IMG/VR virus record: IMGVR_UViG_3300006919_000426 | Location: 1-24,322 of that record | From: a virus | Length of the DNA stretch: 24,322 bases | Reading direction: 5' to 3' (one strand) | Shown here: positions 7,051-14,460 of the stretch, piece by piece | How positions within the stretch are numbered: position 1 is the first letter of the stretch | Layout of the letters: the number at the start of each line of letters is the position of its first letter | Position numbers and translations under genes: made by a program | Notes under the pieces: generated by a model | Told to the model about the DNA's origin: nothing | Database searches by the model: none | The model's input: only the letters and a program-made list of their open reading frames with translations

Positions 7051-8542
7051 AGGCGCTTGGGGCAAATACAAAGCTATCGATCTCTCTCAAGATCATGGCG
7101 ATGTTGATATCCATTTCGTTGGTGAAGATCATCTTCCAGTCCACCACCTCGAACACCTTTTCCGTCCACCCGGCGTAGGCGTTCGTCAGCTTGATCGTGT
7201 CGCCCACCCTGACCAGCAGGGCGCGCAGGCCGAATTGCCCGCTGACCGTGATCTGCCGGCAGTTCCGCTCAAGGAAGATGGTCGCGATGCGCCGGGCCAT
7301 CACCTCGGTATCAGTGAAGATCAGCGGCAGGTCGGTGAACGCCTCCGCCCCGTTGTCCTCGGTGACATAGGTCGCCCCCACAATCGGCTCATAGTCGGCC
7401 TCGGCATAGTCTGTATCGGCCCCGCGATAGACGCCGGTCACGCCGTTGAAGTTGTCACGGCGGGATTGCCTCGTGCTGATCTTGAGATTCCCGCGCAGGT
7501 CATCCTCGGTGAATGTGTAAACCGGCGTGATGTACTCCGCCGCTTGCATCCCCCACTTGCCATTAGCGTACCAGAACGTGCCGCCCATCGAGGACAGCAG
7601 GTTCCGCAAGATATCCTCCGGGCGACTGTCCAGCAAGATCGCTCCGTTGCATGTAAACCGACTCCCGCCGTCTGTCGTTTCATCGCAGACATTTGCAGCC
7701 GCTATAACCAGATCGTCATCTATTTCGTCGGCGGTCTGCGCCAGGCCATAACCTGCCGTAAGATAGTCGCGAAGGACCAGCGCCGAATTGCTGCTCCACG
7801 ATGTTGTCCCGTCGCGCGGATCATAGATCTTCTTGCCGCGGATCTTGGCTGTTACATTCGGAACGCCGTTTGCAAAGGCCGTCGCGTCGTAGTCAAATCG
7901 GATGTAGATATACGCCACGCCACGCGCGCGGTGAGCGGCAGTCCATTCGCTGACCTCGCTCACAAGATCCGCGTCAGCGCCCTGCCCGTCCCCGCCAGTG
8001 TGCAACTTGATCCGCGCCACCCCATTCCATCGAGACGGAGCAGTCACGTTACCGCTTGCATCAATCGTCAATTCGTCGTCGTCAAAATAGATCGCTTGGA
8101 AGCTGTCGATCTCATGGCCCGCGACCGCGATGACCATGTGATAATACTCGTTCACCTCCCCGCCCTTGTCGGTCAGCGTCTGATAGAAGATCACGCCACC
8201 CACGCGGGTCTCGCCATAGACGACGGTGTGGGGCAGGGCCGGCCCCAGTTCGTTGATCGTATAGCCGCCAGCAACGCCGCGCCCCTTGGACATGAGGGCA
8301 TTCATCGCGAAGCCCAGCGCGGCGCGCACGGCGAAGGATGCGAAGACGGCAGGTGCGCCGAGCAGCGTGAACCCGAACGCGCTTATGGAATAGGTCGCGA
8401 TGCCAGCAATCGACCCCACCGAGGATGCCGTCGCCACCGCGGCAACGGACAGCGTGATCGGGTCCGCCTGCGCCTTCTCCGGGAAGTGGGTAAACATCGT
8501 CGTGCCGAGCAGGAACGCGGCGAGGGGACGGCGCAATCTCAT
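5162..8542 (-). CDS. Tail tip (J-like host specificity) protein with C-terminal adhesin module
   Basis: A 1126-aa protein in two parts. Residues 1 to about 500 are a tip/host-specificity protein of the lambda J/GTA gp15-like type: a hydrophobic N-terminal region, then ALPHTVVYGETRVGGVIFYQ, RGVAYIYIRFDYD, RPEDILRNLLSSMGGTFWYA and FGLRALLVRVGDTIKL. From about residue 500 (SLPKLVADFDAATEYY) to the end is a ~620-aa beta-rich adhesin region of the kind often labelled head-spike or LamG-like, with LLLESEARTNLLTYSEDF as a hallmark. That region is paralogous to the 599-aa protein at 16206-18005. The first 26 residues look like a Sec signal peptide ending AQA, although tail proteins are not normally exported. 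The gene overlaps the DUF6950 gene by ATGA. Confidence 0.85.
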   Translation of the reverse strand: MRLRRPLAAFLLGTTMFTHFPEKAQADPITLSVAAVATASSVGSIAGIATYSISAFGFTLLGAPAVFASFAVRAALGFAMNALMSKGRGVAGGYTINELGPALPHTVVYGETRVGGVIFYQTLTDKGGEVNEYYHMVIAVAGHEIDSFQAIYFDDDELTIDASGNVTAPSRWNGVARIKLHTGGDGQGADADLVSEVSEWTAAHRARGVAYIYIRFDYDATAFANGVPNVTAKIRGKKIYDPRDGTTSWSSNSALVLRDYLTAGYGLAQTADEIDDDLVIAAANVCDETTDGGSRFTCNGAILLDSRPEDILRNLLSSMGGTFWYANGKWGMQAAEYITPVYTFTEDDLRGNLKISTRQSRRDNFNGVTGVYRGADTDYAEADYEPIVGATYVTEDNGAEAFTDLPLIFTDTEVMARRIATIFLERNCRQITVSGQFGLRALLVRVGDTIKLTNAYAGWTEKVFEVVDWKMIFTNEMDINIAMILREIDSFVFAPSALAAYAIGESLPKLVADFDAATEYYSASEITSTFDDLFTHTGESLRTMVDSDGSLKWAAHNLLLQSEDLSSGSWTGTNVTVTSNATTSPDGDTSADLVVPSVVDVSHKVAPSISGSFLPKATLAFWVKENAAAGYYVFVRLYVGSNNWEDVFVQLSDGAVSYESGSSSTATSVTGTSTEASDGWYIVRVEYDYDSLTEIDINFSNNGSRSETTTGHDTFAGDGTSGAYFWGVHYFQSSLGGMADNPSRPGTYVETTSTAAYKPRRQAYTYDGSNYVKSGLLLESEARTNLLTYSEDFTDATWSKQNAGTLAVDATGPDGQTSAVTLVDSGATGTGFAGVSNNTFTVSTTTAYTFSAFLKADQLSWAALRAINFTTPATGSVYFDLSTGSVGTEDAGLTGRVEDFGGGWYRCSITFTTDAADTSGAVGIYLADADGDITVDLDGTSSILIFGAQFEDGSTPSSYIPTSGATVARAAESRTTDAVDAPYSASGMSGSHKAVITYADEGAASQETIFDWRSDANNRITITLDTDGAKTGTVTLTVVNAASSVSVSATAELTPGINKSLNVAWRLSASEMNIALSGTAETAVASPGVPDLSAADVDWSSTMSTSEEDILWDADLGDTGIVTAST

Positions 8543-8946
8543 TCGGTCCTCCAGTACAGCGCCGCGCCGTCAGGCTCACGCGAGACAATACCGTCCTCGC
8601 TCATGTACCATTCCAGCCCGCCACAGACGATGCCGAATGACCAGCGCAGCACCCCATCCTCGGGAACCGCGCAGACCATGCCGTCGCGCGGCCAGAGCGT
8701 GTCTACCCGCTCCAGCCGGCTGTCCACCCCGTCGATGAAGTCCGCCTTCCCCTCGGCCCGCAGGTGGCGCGCATAGGCCACCAGCGCCGTCTGTGGATCG
8801 CTGTAGCTGCCGAGCCAGTCGTCGCACCAGCCCTCGCCGCGCACCGCCGCGACAGCCCCGTTGCTGAACGTCAGGCAGTCATGGGCGCCCCAGTCGAACG
8901 GGACGCCCTCAAACGAGGCGATGTATTGACTGAGCGCGCCGGTCAT
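8539..8946 (-). CDS. DUF6950 (NlpC/P60-like) tail protein
   Basis: I chose the ATG at 8946, which overlaps the upstream stop (ATGA); an ATG at 8961 in the same frame is less likely. The 135-aa product has the family signature PFDWGAHDCLTFSNGAV, where the Cys corresponds to the nucleophile of NlpC/P60 peptidases, then DDWLGSYSD. An obvious catalytic His is not visible in the second half, so activity is uncertain; DUF6950 members generally look this way. In related phages and gene transfer agents a cell-wall hydrolase sits at this position and helps the tail cross peptidoglycan. The gene overlaps the tail tip gene by ATGA. Confidence 0.8.
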   Translation of the reverse strand: MTGALSQYIASFEGVPFDWGAHDCLTFSNGAVAAVRGEGWCDDWLGSYSDPQTALVAYARHLRAEGKADFIDGVDSRLERVDTLWPRDGMVCAVPEDGVLRWSFGIVCGGLEWYMSEDGIVSREPDGAALYWRTE

Positions 8947-9587
8947 ACGTCCACATTCCATGGCAATGTTTCATTCTGCAACCGGGTCACGAACTCGAAT
9001 GCCAAGTCGCCGGGGTATCTCAACTGGTGGTTCTCGTCCGTGTATCGCCGGATCCGCGGGCGCTCCAGATCGATCAGCTTGTTCTCGACCGCCAGCGAGA
9101 TGGTGCAGGACTCCGGCCCCTGGTCGATGGTCATCTGGTCAATGTAGCCGGAGAAGAGCGTGTACATGGTCGTGGGGAAGTTGGACGCGATGCCAAGCTT
9201 GCTGGTCGCATCGATCAGCAGGTAATCAGTCGCGTTGATCTTCAGCGTTGAGCCGGCTTCGACCGGATCATTCAGAAAGCCGATATGGATGCGCGCAAGC
9301 CGCCCTTGGTACGGCTCGTCAAGCGCCAGGTCCACAAGACTGGATGGCAGGCCGGTCAGGCTCATCGTCGCGCCCTTGGCGCTGATGTCGGAGCCTTCCT
9401 GGATGTCGCTTATTTGGAGCATCCATGACGCGCCGGTGTAGGTGTACCCGTCGTACTCCAGCGGATAGGAGCCGGTCCAGAAATGCAGGTCGTTCGGGCT
9501 ATCCAGCAGCACGTCAACGGCCAGGAAGACGCGCACGTGGTCATTGCCGATCACGTCGATCACGTCAGAAGGAAGCCCGCGCGCCAT
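8943..9587 (-). CDS. Minor tail protein, distal tail
   Basis: A 214-aa protein with beta-rich blocks: FWTGSYPLEYDGYTYTGASW, then SLTGLPSSLVDLALDE, LFSGYIDQMTIDQGPESCT and ERPRIRRYTDENHQLRYPGD. This pattern is characteristic of a conserved siphophage tail protein encoded between the tape-measure-proximal minor tail protein and the NlpC-like protein, where it builds the distal tail or hub. The start overlaps the stop of the upstream gene (TAATG). The exact structural position is inferred from order. Confidence 0.78.
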   Translation of the reverse strand: MARGLPSDVIDVIGNDHVRVFLAVDVLLDSPNDLHFWTGSYPLEYDGYTYTGASWMLQISDIQEGSDISAKGATMSLTGLPSSLVDLALDEPYQGRLARIHIGFLNDPVEAGSTLKINATDYLLIDATSKLGIASNFPTTMYTLFSGYIDQMTIDQGPESCTISLAVENKLIDLERPRIRRYTDENHQLRYPGDLAFEFVTRLQNETLPWNVDV

Positions 9588-10207
9588 TAGATCGCCTCCA
9601 CCGCCGAGAAGCTGAGACCATAGATCGCCGCCGATCTCACGTCCCAGTCCGTATTCGGTCCATTGAGCCGGAACAGGCCCTTGGGATTGATGATCGTCAG
9701 CGCCGCGTCGTCGTCCTGGGCGGTGCGGATCTCGGGGAATATCTCCAGCGTCACGTTGCCGGAGCCGTCCGCATCCGCGTCCTGCGTCACCATATGCAGC
9801 GTGGACGTGGACCCGCTGCCAAGCTGGAAGTAATCCCCCGCCAGCAGCCAGCCCGTTGACCCTGCCGACGCGCCGTCAACGGTCAACGTCGATCCGGTCT
9901 GGCCCGCGCCATTCACCAGCGGCGTACCGCCCGCCGTACCCATCGGCAACGCGCCGTCAGGGTCTCCCATCAGGAACGTCCCCTGGTACCCATTCAGTGA
10001 CGCGAGCCAACCAATCCACGCCTTAGCCCGCGCCTTGTCCATCGGCGGCAAACTGATGTCAGCCTCCCACCGCTGCCCGGAGTGCTGGAGCGTCTGCTGG
10101 GCAAAGGTGAACGGCGACATGGACAGGACCGAGGCGCGGATCATCCGCATACGGACGGACGCGATGCCGGTGTGTGTCGGGAACGTCAAAGGGTAGGTGA
10201 TAGCCAT
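9587..10207 (-). CDS. Minor tail protein downstream of tape measure
   Basis: A 206-aa protein of a conserved tail family: FTFAQQTLQHSGQRWEADIS, LPPMDKARAKAWIGWLASL, YQGTFLMGDPDG, LLAGDYFQLGSGS and a C-terminal YGLSFSAVEAI. Homologous positions in other siphophages are taken by distal tail proteins that cap the tube at the tip. It directly follows the tape measure gene, with TAATG overlap, as expected for a distal tail protein. Confidence 0.8.
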   Translation of the reverse strand: MAITYPLTFPTHTGIASVRMRMIRASVLSMSPFTFAQQTLQHSGQRWEADISLPPMDKARAKAWIGWLASLNGYQGTFLMGDPDGALPMGTAGGTPLVNGAGQTGSTLTVDGASAGSTGWLLAGDYFQLGSGSTSTLHMVTQDADADGSGNVTLEIFPEIRTAQDDDAALTIINPKGLFRLNGPNTDWDVRSAAIYGLSFSAVEAI

Positions 10208-12183
10208 TACCTGAACGCCCCCGCGAATGCGCCGCCGCGCTGCCTCGCCTCAAGCACGGCAAGCTTGGAACTCTCCGCGATCTGCGGCATGAGCGACATG
10301 ATCTCGGAGCGGACAGTCGCTTGGACGCCGGTGCTGATCTGGATCGTCTGATTGACCGTCACGCCACCACCGCCGCCGCCTCCGGCCTGCGTGTGGTCCA
10401 CGACGGTCTCCTTGGGGTGCAGAATGGCAGGGAAGCCGCCGCGGCCATCAACGCCGCCGGAGCGGGCGCCCATGCCAGTTGATCCACCGCCAGCGAAAGA
10501 CAGGGGTGTGAACATAGGCCCGCCTGCCGGCCACGTCGGCAAGAAGCCCGATGTCCCTCCAAGTCCAGAACCAAAGCCGACGCCGTCGCCAATGCCGAAC
10601 AAGCCGCCGATCGCGCCCAAGATACCAGAGCCGCCCCGCCCCCCGACGCCATAGGAGCCGACCAACTGCTGAACAACGAGGACGCGATAGAGTTCGCGGA
10701 TGATGTCCTTGGCCATCGTCCTGAATGCGTCCTTGGTGGAACTGACCCCGTCAAGCGTTGACATGAACGCATTTGTCATCCCGTCTTCAATAGTGGACGC
10801 CAGGCCCTCCCACTTGTCTTTCATCGTAACAGCAAGGTCGCTGACCGCATCCTTTGCCCCCCCGAGCGCGTCCTTGGCCCCGGTCATGCTGTCTTCGATA
10901 ACCTTGCCGCCAATCCTCGTCGCTCTAGCGATGTCGCCGAAGATCAAAACAAGATCGTCGCCCAACTCGTTCAGGCTCTCCATCGGCATCAACGCGCCCC
11001 GGAACGCATCGGCTGAAACATTGGCGAATTCCTCCGCCTCTGACCTCATGCCACCTATTGCGCGCTGCGACGCGAGCATGGACGCATTCATCGCGGCGGC
11101 GCTCTCAACCAGGTCAGCAGCCCATTCCGGGGAGACCCCAGCGATTGCACCGCTCAACTCAAGAAGAAAGCCTTCCGTCTTGGCCAAGATCCAATCCATC
11201 GCCTCGGTCCAGGCTATTTTCATCTGGACCGCCAGCGCCTTGAACGCGTATTCAATTCCGCCAAGCCCGGCAATCACGCGGTCCCATGCCTCCGCTGCGA
11301 TGCCGGGGATCGCGGCAATAATGGCGATGAACGCAGACGCGGTCTGGATAACGTCCCTGATGACGCTCCCCATGAACGCCATCACCTTGTTGAGCGCCCC
11401 GCCCTCCTTCGCGCTTTCAGCCAGCAAATCGGAAACCCTCTGCAGCGTCGGCGCAAGCTGTATCGCCAGCCGGTTGCCGATGCCGGTGATGACCGTGGAT
11501 AGCTTGGTCATGGCGTCGTTGGCCGCCTCGACCTTGGCCGCGTCCACGTCGGACAGCAACACGCCCAACTCGCGCAGTTCGTCATTCGCCTGACTGATCG
11601 TATCCGCATCAAGGCGGGTCAGCAGCAGCGACGCCTTTTCGCCGAATAGCTGCCCCGCGACAGCCGCGCGCTGCGCCGCCGGCACGAACTCCCGCAGCCG
11701 CTCGTTGACCAGCGCCACCCGCTCGTCCAGCGGCAGCGCGTTCAGCTCGCTGATGTTTGTCTTGATCGCCTTGAACGCATCGACCACCGGCCCCTTGCCC
11801 GCAGCCGCCGCCTGCGACGTGCGGCGGAAGAAGTCGCGGAGGCCGACCGAAAGCTGCTCAAAGCTGACGCCCTGAAGTTCAGCCGCCCGCTCAAGCGTCT
11901 GCATGGACGCGACCGTGGTGTTGAGCGTTCGCGCCAGCTTGGCCTGTGCGTCGATGTTTGCAAGGCTGGACTTCAACAGCAGCCCGGACGCAGCCGCCGC
12001 AGCCGCTGCCGCCGCCGCTGCAATCTGCCCAACCCTTTTAAGGGCAGGGCCAAGACGCCTCATTGCCCTTCGTGATTTATCCGCGGCGCGGGCGGTGCGG
12101 CTCAACTTGTCACTGGTGCGCTCAAGACCCTTTTCAGCGTCCTTGGTGTCGGCGCCGATTTTAAGCTTTAGCTGTGGAAGCAT
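10207..12183 (-). CDS. Tail tape measure protein
   Basis: A 658-aa, mostly helical, Ala-rich protein that begins LPQLKLKIGADTKDAEKGLE, the usual tape-measure N-terminus, with a poly-Ala helix near residue 55 and hydrophobic stretches around residues 280-310 (VIQTASAFIAIIAAIPGIA). The C-terminal part is Gly-rich and contains GGFPAILHPKETVVDHTQ, a hallmark of tape-measure C-termini, followed by a Gly run and TVNQTIQIST. It sets tail length as an extended helix; at about 0.15 nm per residue this predicts roughly 100 nm. It overlaps the chaperone frameshift ORF by 23 bases and is followed by the distal tail genes. Confidence 0.92.
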   Translation of the reverse strand: MLPQLKLKIGADTKDAEKGLERTSDKLSRTARAADKSRRAMRRLGPALKRVGQIAAAAAAAAAAASGLLLKSSLANIDAQAKLARTLNTTVASMQTLERAAELQGVSFEQLSVGLRDFFRRTSQAAAAGKGPVVDAFKAIKTNISELNALPLDERVALVNERLREFVPAAQRAAVAGQLFGEKASLLLTRLDADTISQANDELRELGVLLSDVDAAKVEAANDAMTKLSTVITGIGNRLAIQLAPTLQRVSDLLAESAKEGGALNKVMAFMGSVIRDVIQTASAFIAIIAAIPGIAAEAWDRVIAGLGGIEYAFKALAVQMKIAWTEAMDWILAKTEGFLLELSGAIAGVSPEWAADLVESAAAMNASMLASQRAIGGMRSEAEEFANVSADAFRGALMPMESLNELGDDLVLIFGDIARATRIGGKVIEDSMTGAKDALGGAKDAVSDLAVTMKDKWEGLASTIEDGMTNAFMSTLDGVSSTKDAFRTMAKDIIRELYRVLVVQQLVGSYGVGGRGGSGILGAIGGLFGIGDGVGFGSGLGGTSGFLPTWPAGGPMFTPLSFAGGGSTGMGARSGGVDGRGGFPAILHPKETVVDHTQAGGGGGGGVTVNQTIQISTGVQATVRSEIMSLMPQIAESSKLAVLEARQRGGAFAGAFR

Positions 12184-12388
12184 TCGCCCGATCCATCCAG
12201 TTTTTAAGCGCCGTGGCCTGCCTCTTCGTCAGCGGGGCTTTGGAACGTCCCGCCCGCCTCTGTCGCCCCTCCGCCGCCAGGTGCAGCCACCAGAAATGGC
12301 GGGGTCTCATCCGCCAGAACTCCGATGGCGCAACGCCTAAGCTGCCGACTGCCCGGACATAGCAGTCACGGACGAAGGGGCGTCCCGG
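12161..12388 (-). CDS. Tail assembly chaperone, frameshift extension (GT-like)
   Basis: This open frame is -1 relative to the chaperone ORF upstream and has no good start of its own. It carries the TAC_6-type (GTA gp10.1-like) signature GVAPSEFWRMRPRHFWWL, then a basic helix. Read through the CCCAAAC heptamer at 12388-12394, the upstream 117 residues are joined to 75 new ones, giving a 192-aa fusion protein. By analogy with lambda gpG/gpGT the extended form, made in smaller amounts, would bind the tube protein and tape measure during tail assembly. The stop at 12161 lies inside the tape measure gene. Confidence 0.82.
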   Translation of the reverse strand, partial: PGRPFVRDCYVRAVGSLGVAPSEFWRMRPRHFWWLHLAAEGRQRRAGRSKAPLTKRQATALKNWMDRANASTAKA

Positions 12389-12738
12389 TTTGGGTCAGTC
12401 CCCCCGGCTTCCGCATCGTCCCCATCCGGCGCACCGTCCATCAGGATGGATATCAGCGTATTGACCACCGTCATGACGACATCGGCCCCCGCGCTTTCGC
12501 CAGCCTTCACCCCGTCCATGATGGCGCCATGAACCTCGGCAGGCGTCGCGTGACCCCCGGCGAAGGTGATGATTGCCGCATAGGCGCGAGACAGCTTGTA
12601 AAACTTCGGCTTGTCGCCCATCGCCGCCAGTTCGGTGATGGTCACGATGTCCTCAAGTTCCTCCCCCAGAGCGAAAGCCTGTTCCTCGCGGATTACGTAG
12701 CTTTTGCCCTTCCACTCAAGTTCGATGCGCTGGGCCAT
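12337..12738 (-). CDS. Tail assembly chaperone (G-like)
   Basis: A 133-aa protein, starting MAQRIELEWKGKSYVI at the ATG at 12738, which overlaps the stop of the tail tube gene (TAATG). It lies between the tube and tape measure genes, the standard place of the lambda G/GT chaperone pair, and it resembles the GTA gp10 type in length and in its FALGEELEDIV and PKFYKLSRAYAAIIT segments. It keeps the tape measure soluble and helps start tube assembly. The acidic, low-complexity C-terminus (DGAPDGDDAEAGGTDPN) holds the frameshift site. Confidence 0.82.
   Translation of the reverse strand: MAQRIELEWKGKSYVIREEQAFALGEELEDIVTITELAAMGDKPKFYKLSRAYAAIITFAGGHATPAEVHGAIMDGVKAGESAGADVVMTVVNTLISILMDGAPDGDDAEAGGTDPNRDAPSSVTAMSGQSAA
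12388..12394 (-). other. Programmed -1 frameshift slippery site CCCAAAC
   Basis: On the - strand the heptamer reads C CCA AAC in the zero frame of the chaperone ORF (codons 116 and 117, Pro-Asn), a perfect X XXY YYZ heptamer. A TGA in the -1 frame lies immediately before it, so this is essentially the earliest position at which a -1 slip can enter the downstream frame. The zero-frame stop is 12337-12339, so the allowed slip window is about 55 bases. Confidence 0.82.
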
Positions 12739-13133
12739 TACACAGCCGTGTTGTAGGTCCACGCACCGGACGACTGGAGCGTGGCGGTGAAGGTCACAGC
12801 GCCGTCATGGGCGCCGGTCTCATCATAGCTGGCGAGGAAGAAGTTGCCCGAGATGTCGCCGCCGTCCGCGAAGTCCAGCGTGATGTCGGTCAGCAGAAGC
12901 GCCGACTGGGTGCTGGTCAGCGCGGCGTCGCGCATGACCTTGTCGTCCCAGATGCCGCTGACGTTCATATCCAGCTTACGGTTGCCGGCGAAGTCCGCCA
13001 GTTCGCGATAGCCGCCCGACGCGATGTCGGAGATGTCGACGGGGGAATTGTCGATGCTGATGCCGTTTTCCTGGGCGCCGGCGATGGCCGTTCCGCCCTT
13101 CTTGATCAGCAGCGAGCGTCCTGTATCTGCCAT
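12738..13133 (-). CDS. Major tail (tube) protein
   Basis: A 131-aa protein of the TP901-1/GTA gp9 tail tube family: LLIKKGGTAIAGAQENGISI, DISDIASGGYRELADFAG, KLDMNVSGIWDDKVM and a C-terminal HDGAVTFTATLQSSGAWTYN. The family forms stacked hexameric rings that make the tail tube. An AGGAAAGG ribosome site precedes the ATG at 13133. A 96-base gap upstream holds a promoter/operator-like element (13169-13222), so the tail genes from here on may be expressed as a separate unit. Confidence 0.88.
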   Translation of the reverse strand: MADTGRSLLIKKGGTAIAGAQENGISIDNSPVDISDIASGGYRELADFAGNRKLDMNVSGIWDDKVMRDAALTSTQSALLLTDITLDFADGGDISGNFFLASYDETGAHDGAVTFTATLQSSGAWTYNTAV

Positions 13134-13168
13134 GGTTCGAGGCCCTTTCCTGAGTGCGCCACATGCAC

Positions 13169-13222
13169 GTGCATCCTAGCGGGTTTTGCACCCGAGGAAA
13201 AGAATTTTCATGTCAGGCAACT
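13169..13222 (-). promoter_or_regulatory. 54-bp promoter/operator-like element, copy 2
   Basis: Read on the - strand it starts AGTTGCCT, has the dyad GAAAA-TTC-TTTTC, then TTTTCC, a 17-base spacer and TAGGAT followed by GCAC. It matches the element at 21367-21420 at 45 of 54 positions with no gaps. The TTTTCC-N17-TAGGAT spacing fits a sigma70-type promoter with a possible activator or repressor site over the -35 region. It would give a ~30-base leader in front of the tail tube gene. Confidence 0.68.
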
Positions 13223-13229
13223 TGAGACG

Positions 13230-13649
13230 CTACCGCAGGCCGTAAACCACCACGCGGTACAGCATCAGCGCGCGCTTGGTGTGGCCGTCCACATCGGGCG
13301 TCACGGTCACGCTCTCGCACGTCGTCATGACGTGTTCGCAGTCGTCAATGTTCAGCTTGGTATGGTGCAACAGCGCGTGGATGCGATCCGCGATCTGCTC
13401 CACTTCAAGATAGTTGTTCGACCGAGACCATGCGTCAATCTGCATGGAAAGCTGCCCGCCGAAGTTCGTCTTGCTGTCCCAAGGCGAGGTGACGTTGCGC
13501 CCGAATGTGACATAGGGAAACGCCGTGGCGTCGCCTGCATCCGTCGGCTGCGCCTTGTCCGCGTGAATGCCGCCGGTCGCCAGCGCGGCCAGCGCGGCAT
13601 CGCCGCTCAACTTGGTGTAAACCGCCTGATGAATGTTGTGCTGTCTCAT
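13230..13649 (-). CDS. Tail terminator / completion protein (DUF3168)
   Basis: A 139-aa protein of the DUF3168 family: HNIHQAVYTKLSGDAALAAL, FPYVTFGRNVTSPWDSKT, QIDAWSRSNNYLEVEQIADR and a C-terminal MLYRVVVYGLR. The family includes the tail terminator that caps the upper end of the tube and joins it to the head. Start and upstream stop overlap by ATGA. It is the last gene before the gap with the promoter-like element, so it ends the neck block. Confidence 0.88.
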   Translation of the reverse strand: MRQHNIHQAVYTKLSGDAALAALATGGIHADKAQPTDAGDATAFPYVTFGRNVTSPWDSKTNFGGQLSMQIDAWSRSNNYLEVEQIADRIHALLHHTKLNIDDCEHVMTTCESVTVTPDVDGHTKRALMLYRVVVYGLR

Positions 13650-14116
13650 CGGATCGCCTTCTTTATCGCGTCCTCAATCCACCCGACGAAACGCGGGCGG
13701 ATCTTCTCGATGGCCGGGCGCCATGCCGGGCGCTCCTTTATCCGGCCATCCCGCGAACCGAACTCCAGGATGAAGCCGTAGAAGTGTCGCCCGTTCTTGG
13801 TCTTCGTAGTGTTCTCGACCTCGACGGCCAGTTCCCCCGGTACGCGGTTGTAAACCGTGCCGCGCACAAGGTCGCCGCTATCCGTCATCGGCGCTTCGCC
13901 TGGTGCGGATGCGCGGCTGGCCCCGGCCCTGCCCTTACCGGAACGCGGCTCACCCGTCGCCGGGCCGCGCTGGTATCGCTTGATGATGTCGCCCCGCAGC
14001 GTCAGCCCGGTCTTGTCCAGCGCCTTCTCGATCTCGCGCTCCATCTCCGGCGTCAGCTCCTTCAGCGCGCGCTCAAGTTCAGGCCCGCCCTCCAGCCTCA
14101 ACTCGGTGCGGCTCAC
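13646..14116 (-). CDS. HK97 gp10-like neck/tail protein
   Basis: A 156-aa protein with the HK97-gp10 hallmarks: a helical N-terminus (GPELERALKELTPEMEREIE), ASAPGEAPMTDSGDL in the middle and FILEFGSRDGRIKERPAWRP near the end. The family acts at the head-tail joint or in tail completion. The start is GTG at 14116, overlapping the upstream stop as GTGA, and the end overlaps the DUF3168 gene by ATGA, so the neck genes are translationally coupled. Confidence 0.9.
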   Translation of the reverse strand: MSRTELRLEGGPELERALKELTPEMEREIEKALDKTGLTLRGDIIKRYQRGPATGEPRSGKGRAGASRASAPGEAPMTDSGDLVRGTVYNRVPGELAVEVENTTKTKNGRHFYGFILEFGSRDGRIKERPAWRPAIEKIRPRFVGWIEDAIKKAIR

Positions 14117-14460
14117 GTCGCCACCCCGCGCGTGGCCGTGACCACCATCCAGCGATCTGCGAACTCCACGTTGTCAATATGCGTGATGTTGTAGGCGATG
14201 GATCGCATGACGATCCGGTCACTCTCCAGCAGCCCCGACCAGTAACGCATCGTGAATTTCCACGTCGCCACCGCCTCCGTCCTCTCGCTGGCCCATCGCT
14301 CCGACCCGCCAGACGCCTTGACGCCCGCCCTTGTCGGCGACCCGGAAGGCGCGGCCCATGTCTCGGTGTAGCCGCCCGCGCCGTCAGAGACCTTGGTGGG
14401 GCGCTGGATGCTGATCGGCTCCCGCAGCATCCCGGCGTTGATGTCGCAGCACTTGACCAT
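14113..14460 (-). CDS. Phage head-tail adaptor (H_T_join family)
   Basis: I used the ATG at 14460, which overlaps the connector gene stop as TGATG; the frame is open further upstream only as antisense-like basic sequence. The 115-aa product shows the head-tail joining family pattern: LREPISIQRPTKVSDGAGGY, ETWA near residue 35, a middle strand WKFTMRYWSGLLESDRIV and ITHIDNVEFADRWMVVTATR. The family forms the stopper ring below the connector in HK97/SPP1-type necks. Confidence 0.9.
   Translation of the reverse strand: MVKCCDINAGMLREPISIQRPTKVSDGAGGYTETWAAPSGSPTRAGVKASGGSERWASERTEAVATWKFTMRYWSGLLESDRIVMRSIAYNITHIDNVEFADRWMVVTATRGVAT

Noticed and set aside
7235-8776. Long + strand ORF of 513 codons opposite the tail tip gene
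   Set aside because: Antisense shadow of the tail tip and DUF6950 genes, with low-complexity basic composition and no ribosome site.
10352-10654. Proline-rich + strand ORF
   Set aside because: It is the mirror image of the Gly-rich C-terminus of the tape measure protein.
11990-12020. Repetitive GCC/GCT tract in the tape measure gene as a possible tandem repeat element
   Set aside because: It simply encodes a poly-alanine helix in the tape measure protein.
12807-13781. + strand ORF sharing a PEEKNF-type peptide with another + strand ORF at 20720-21664
   Set aside because: The shared peptide comes from the duplicated 54-bp non-coding element on the DNA level. Both ORFs are otherwise antisense to unrelated tail and head genes.
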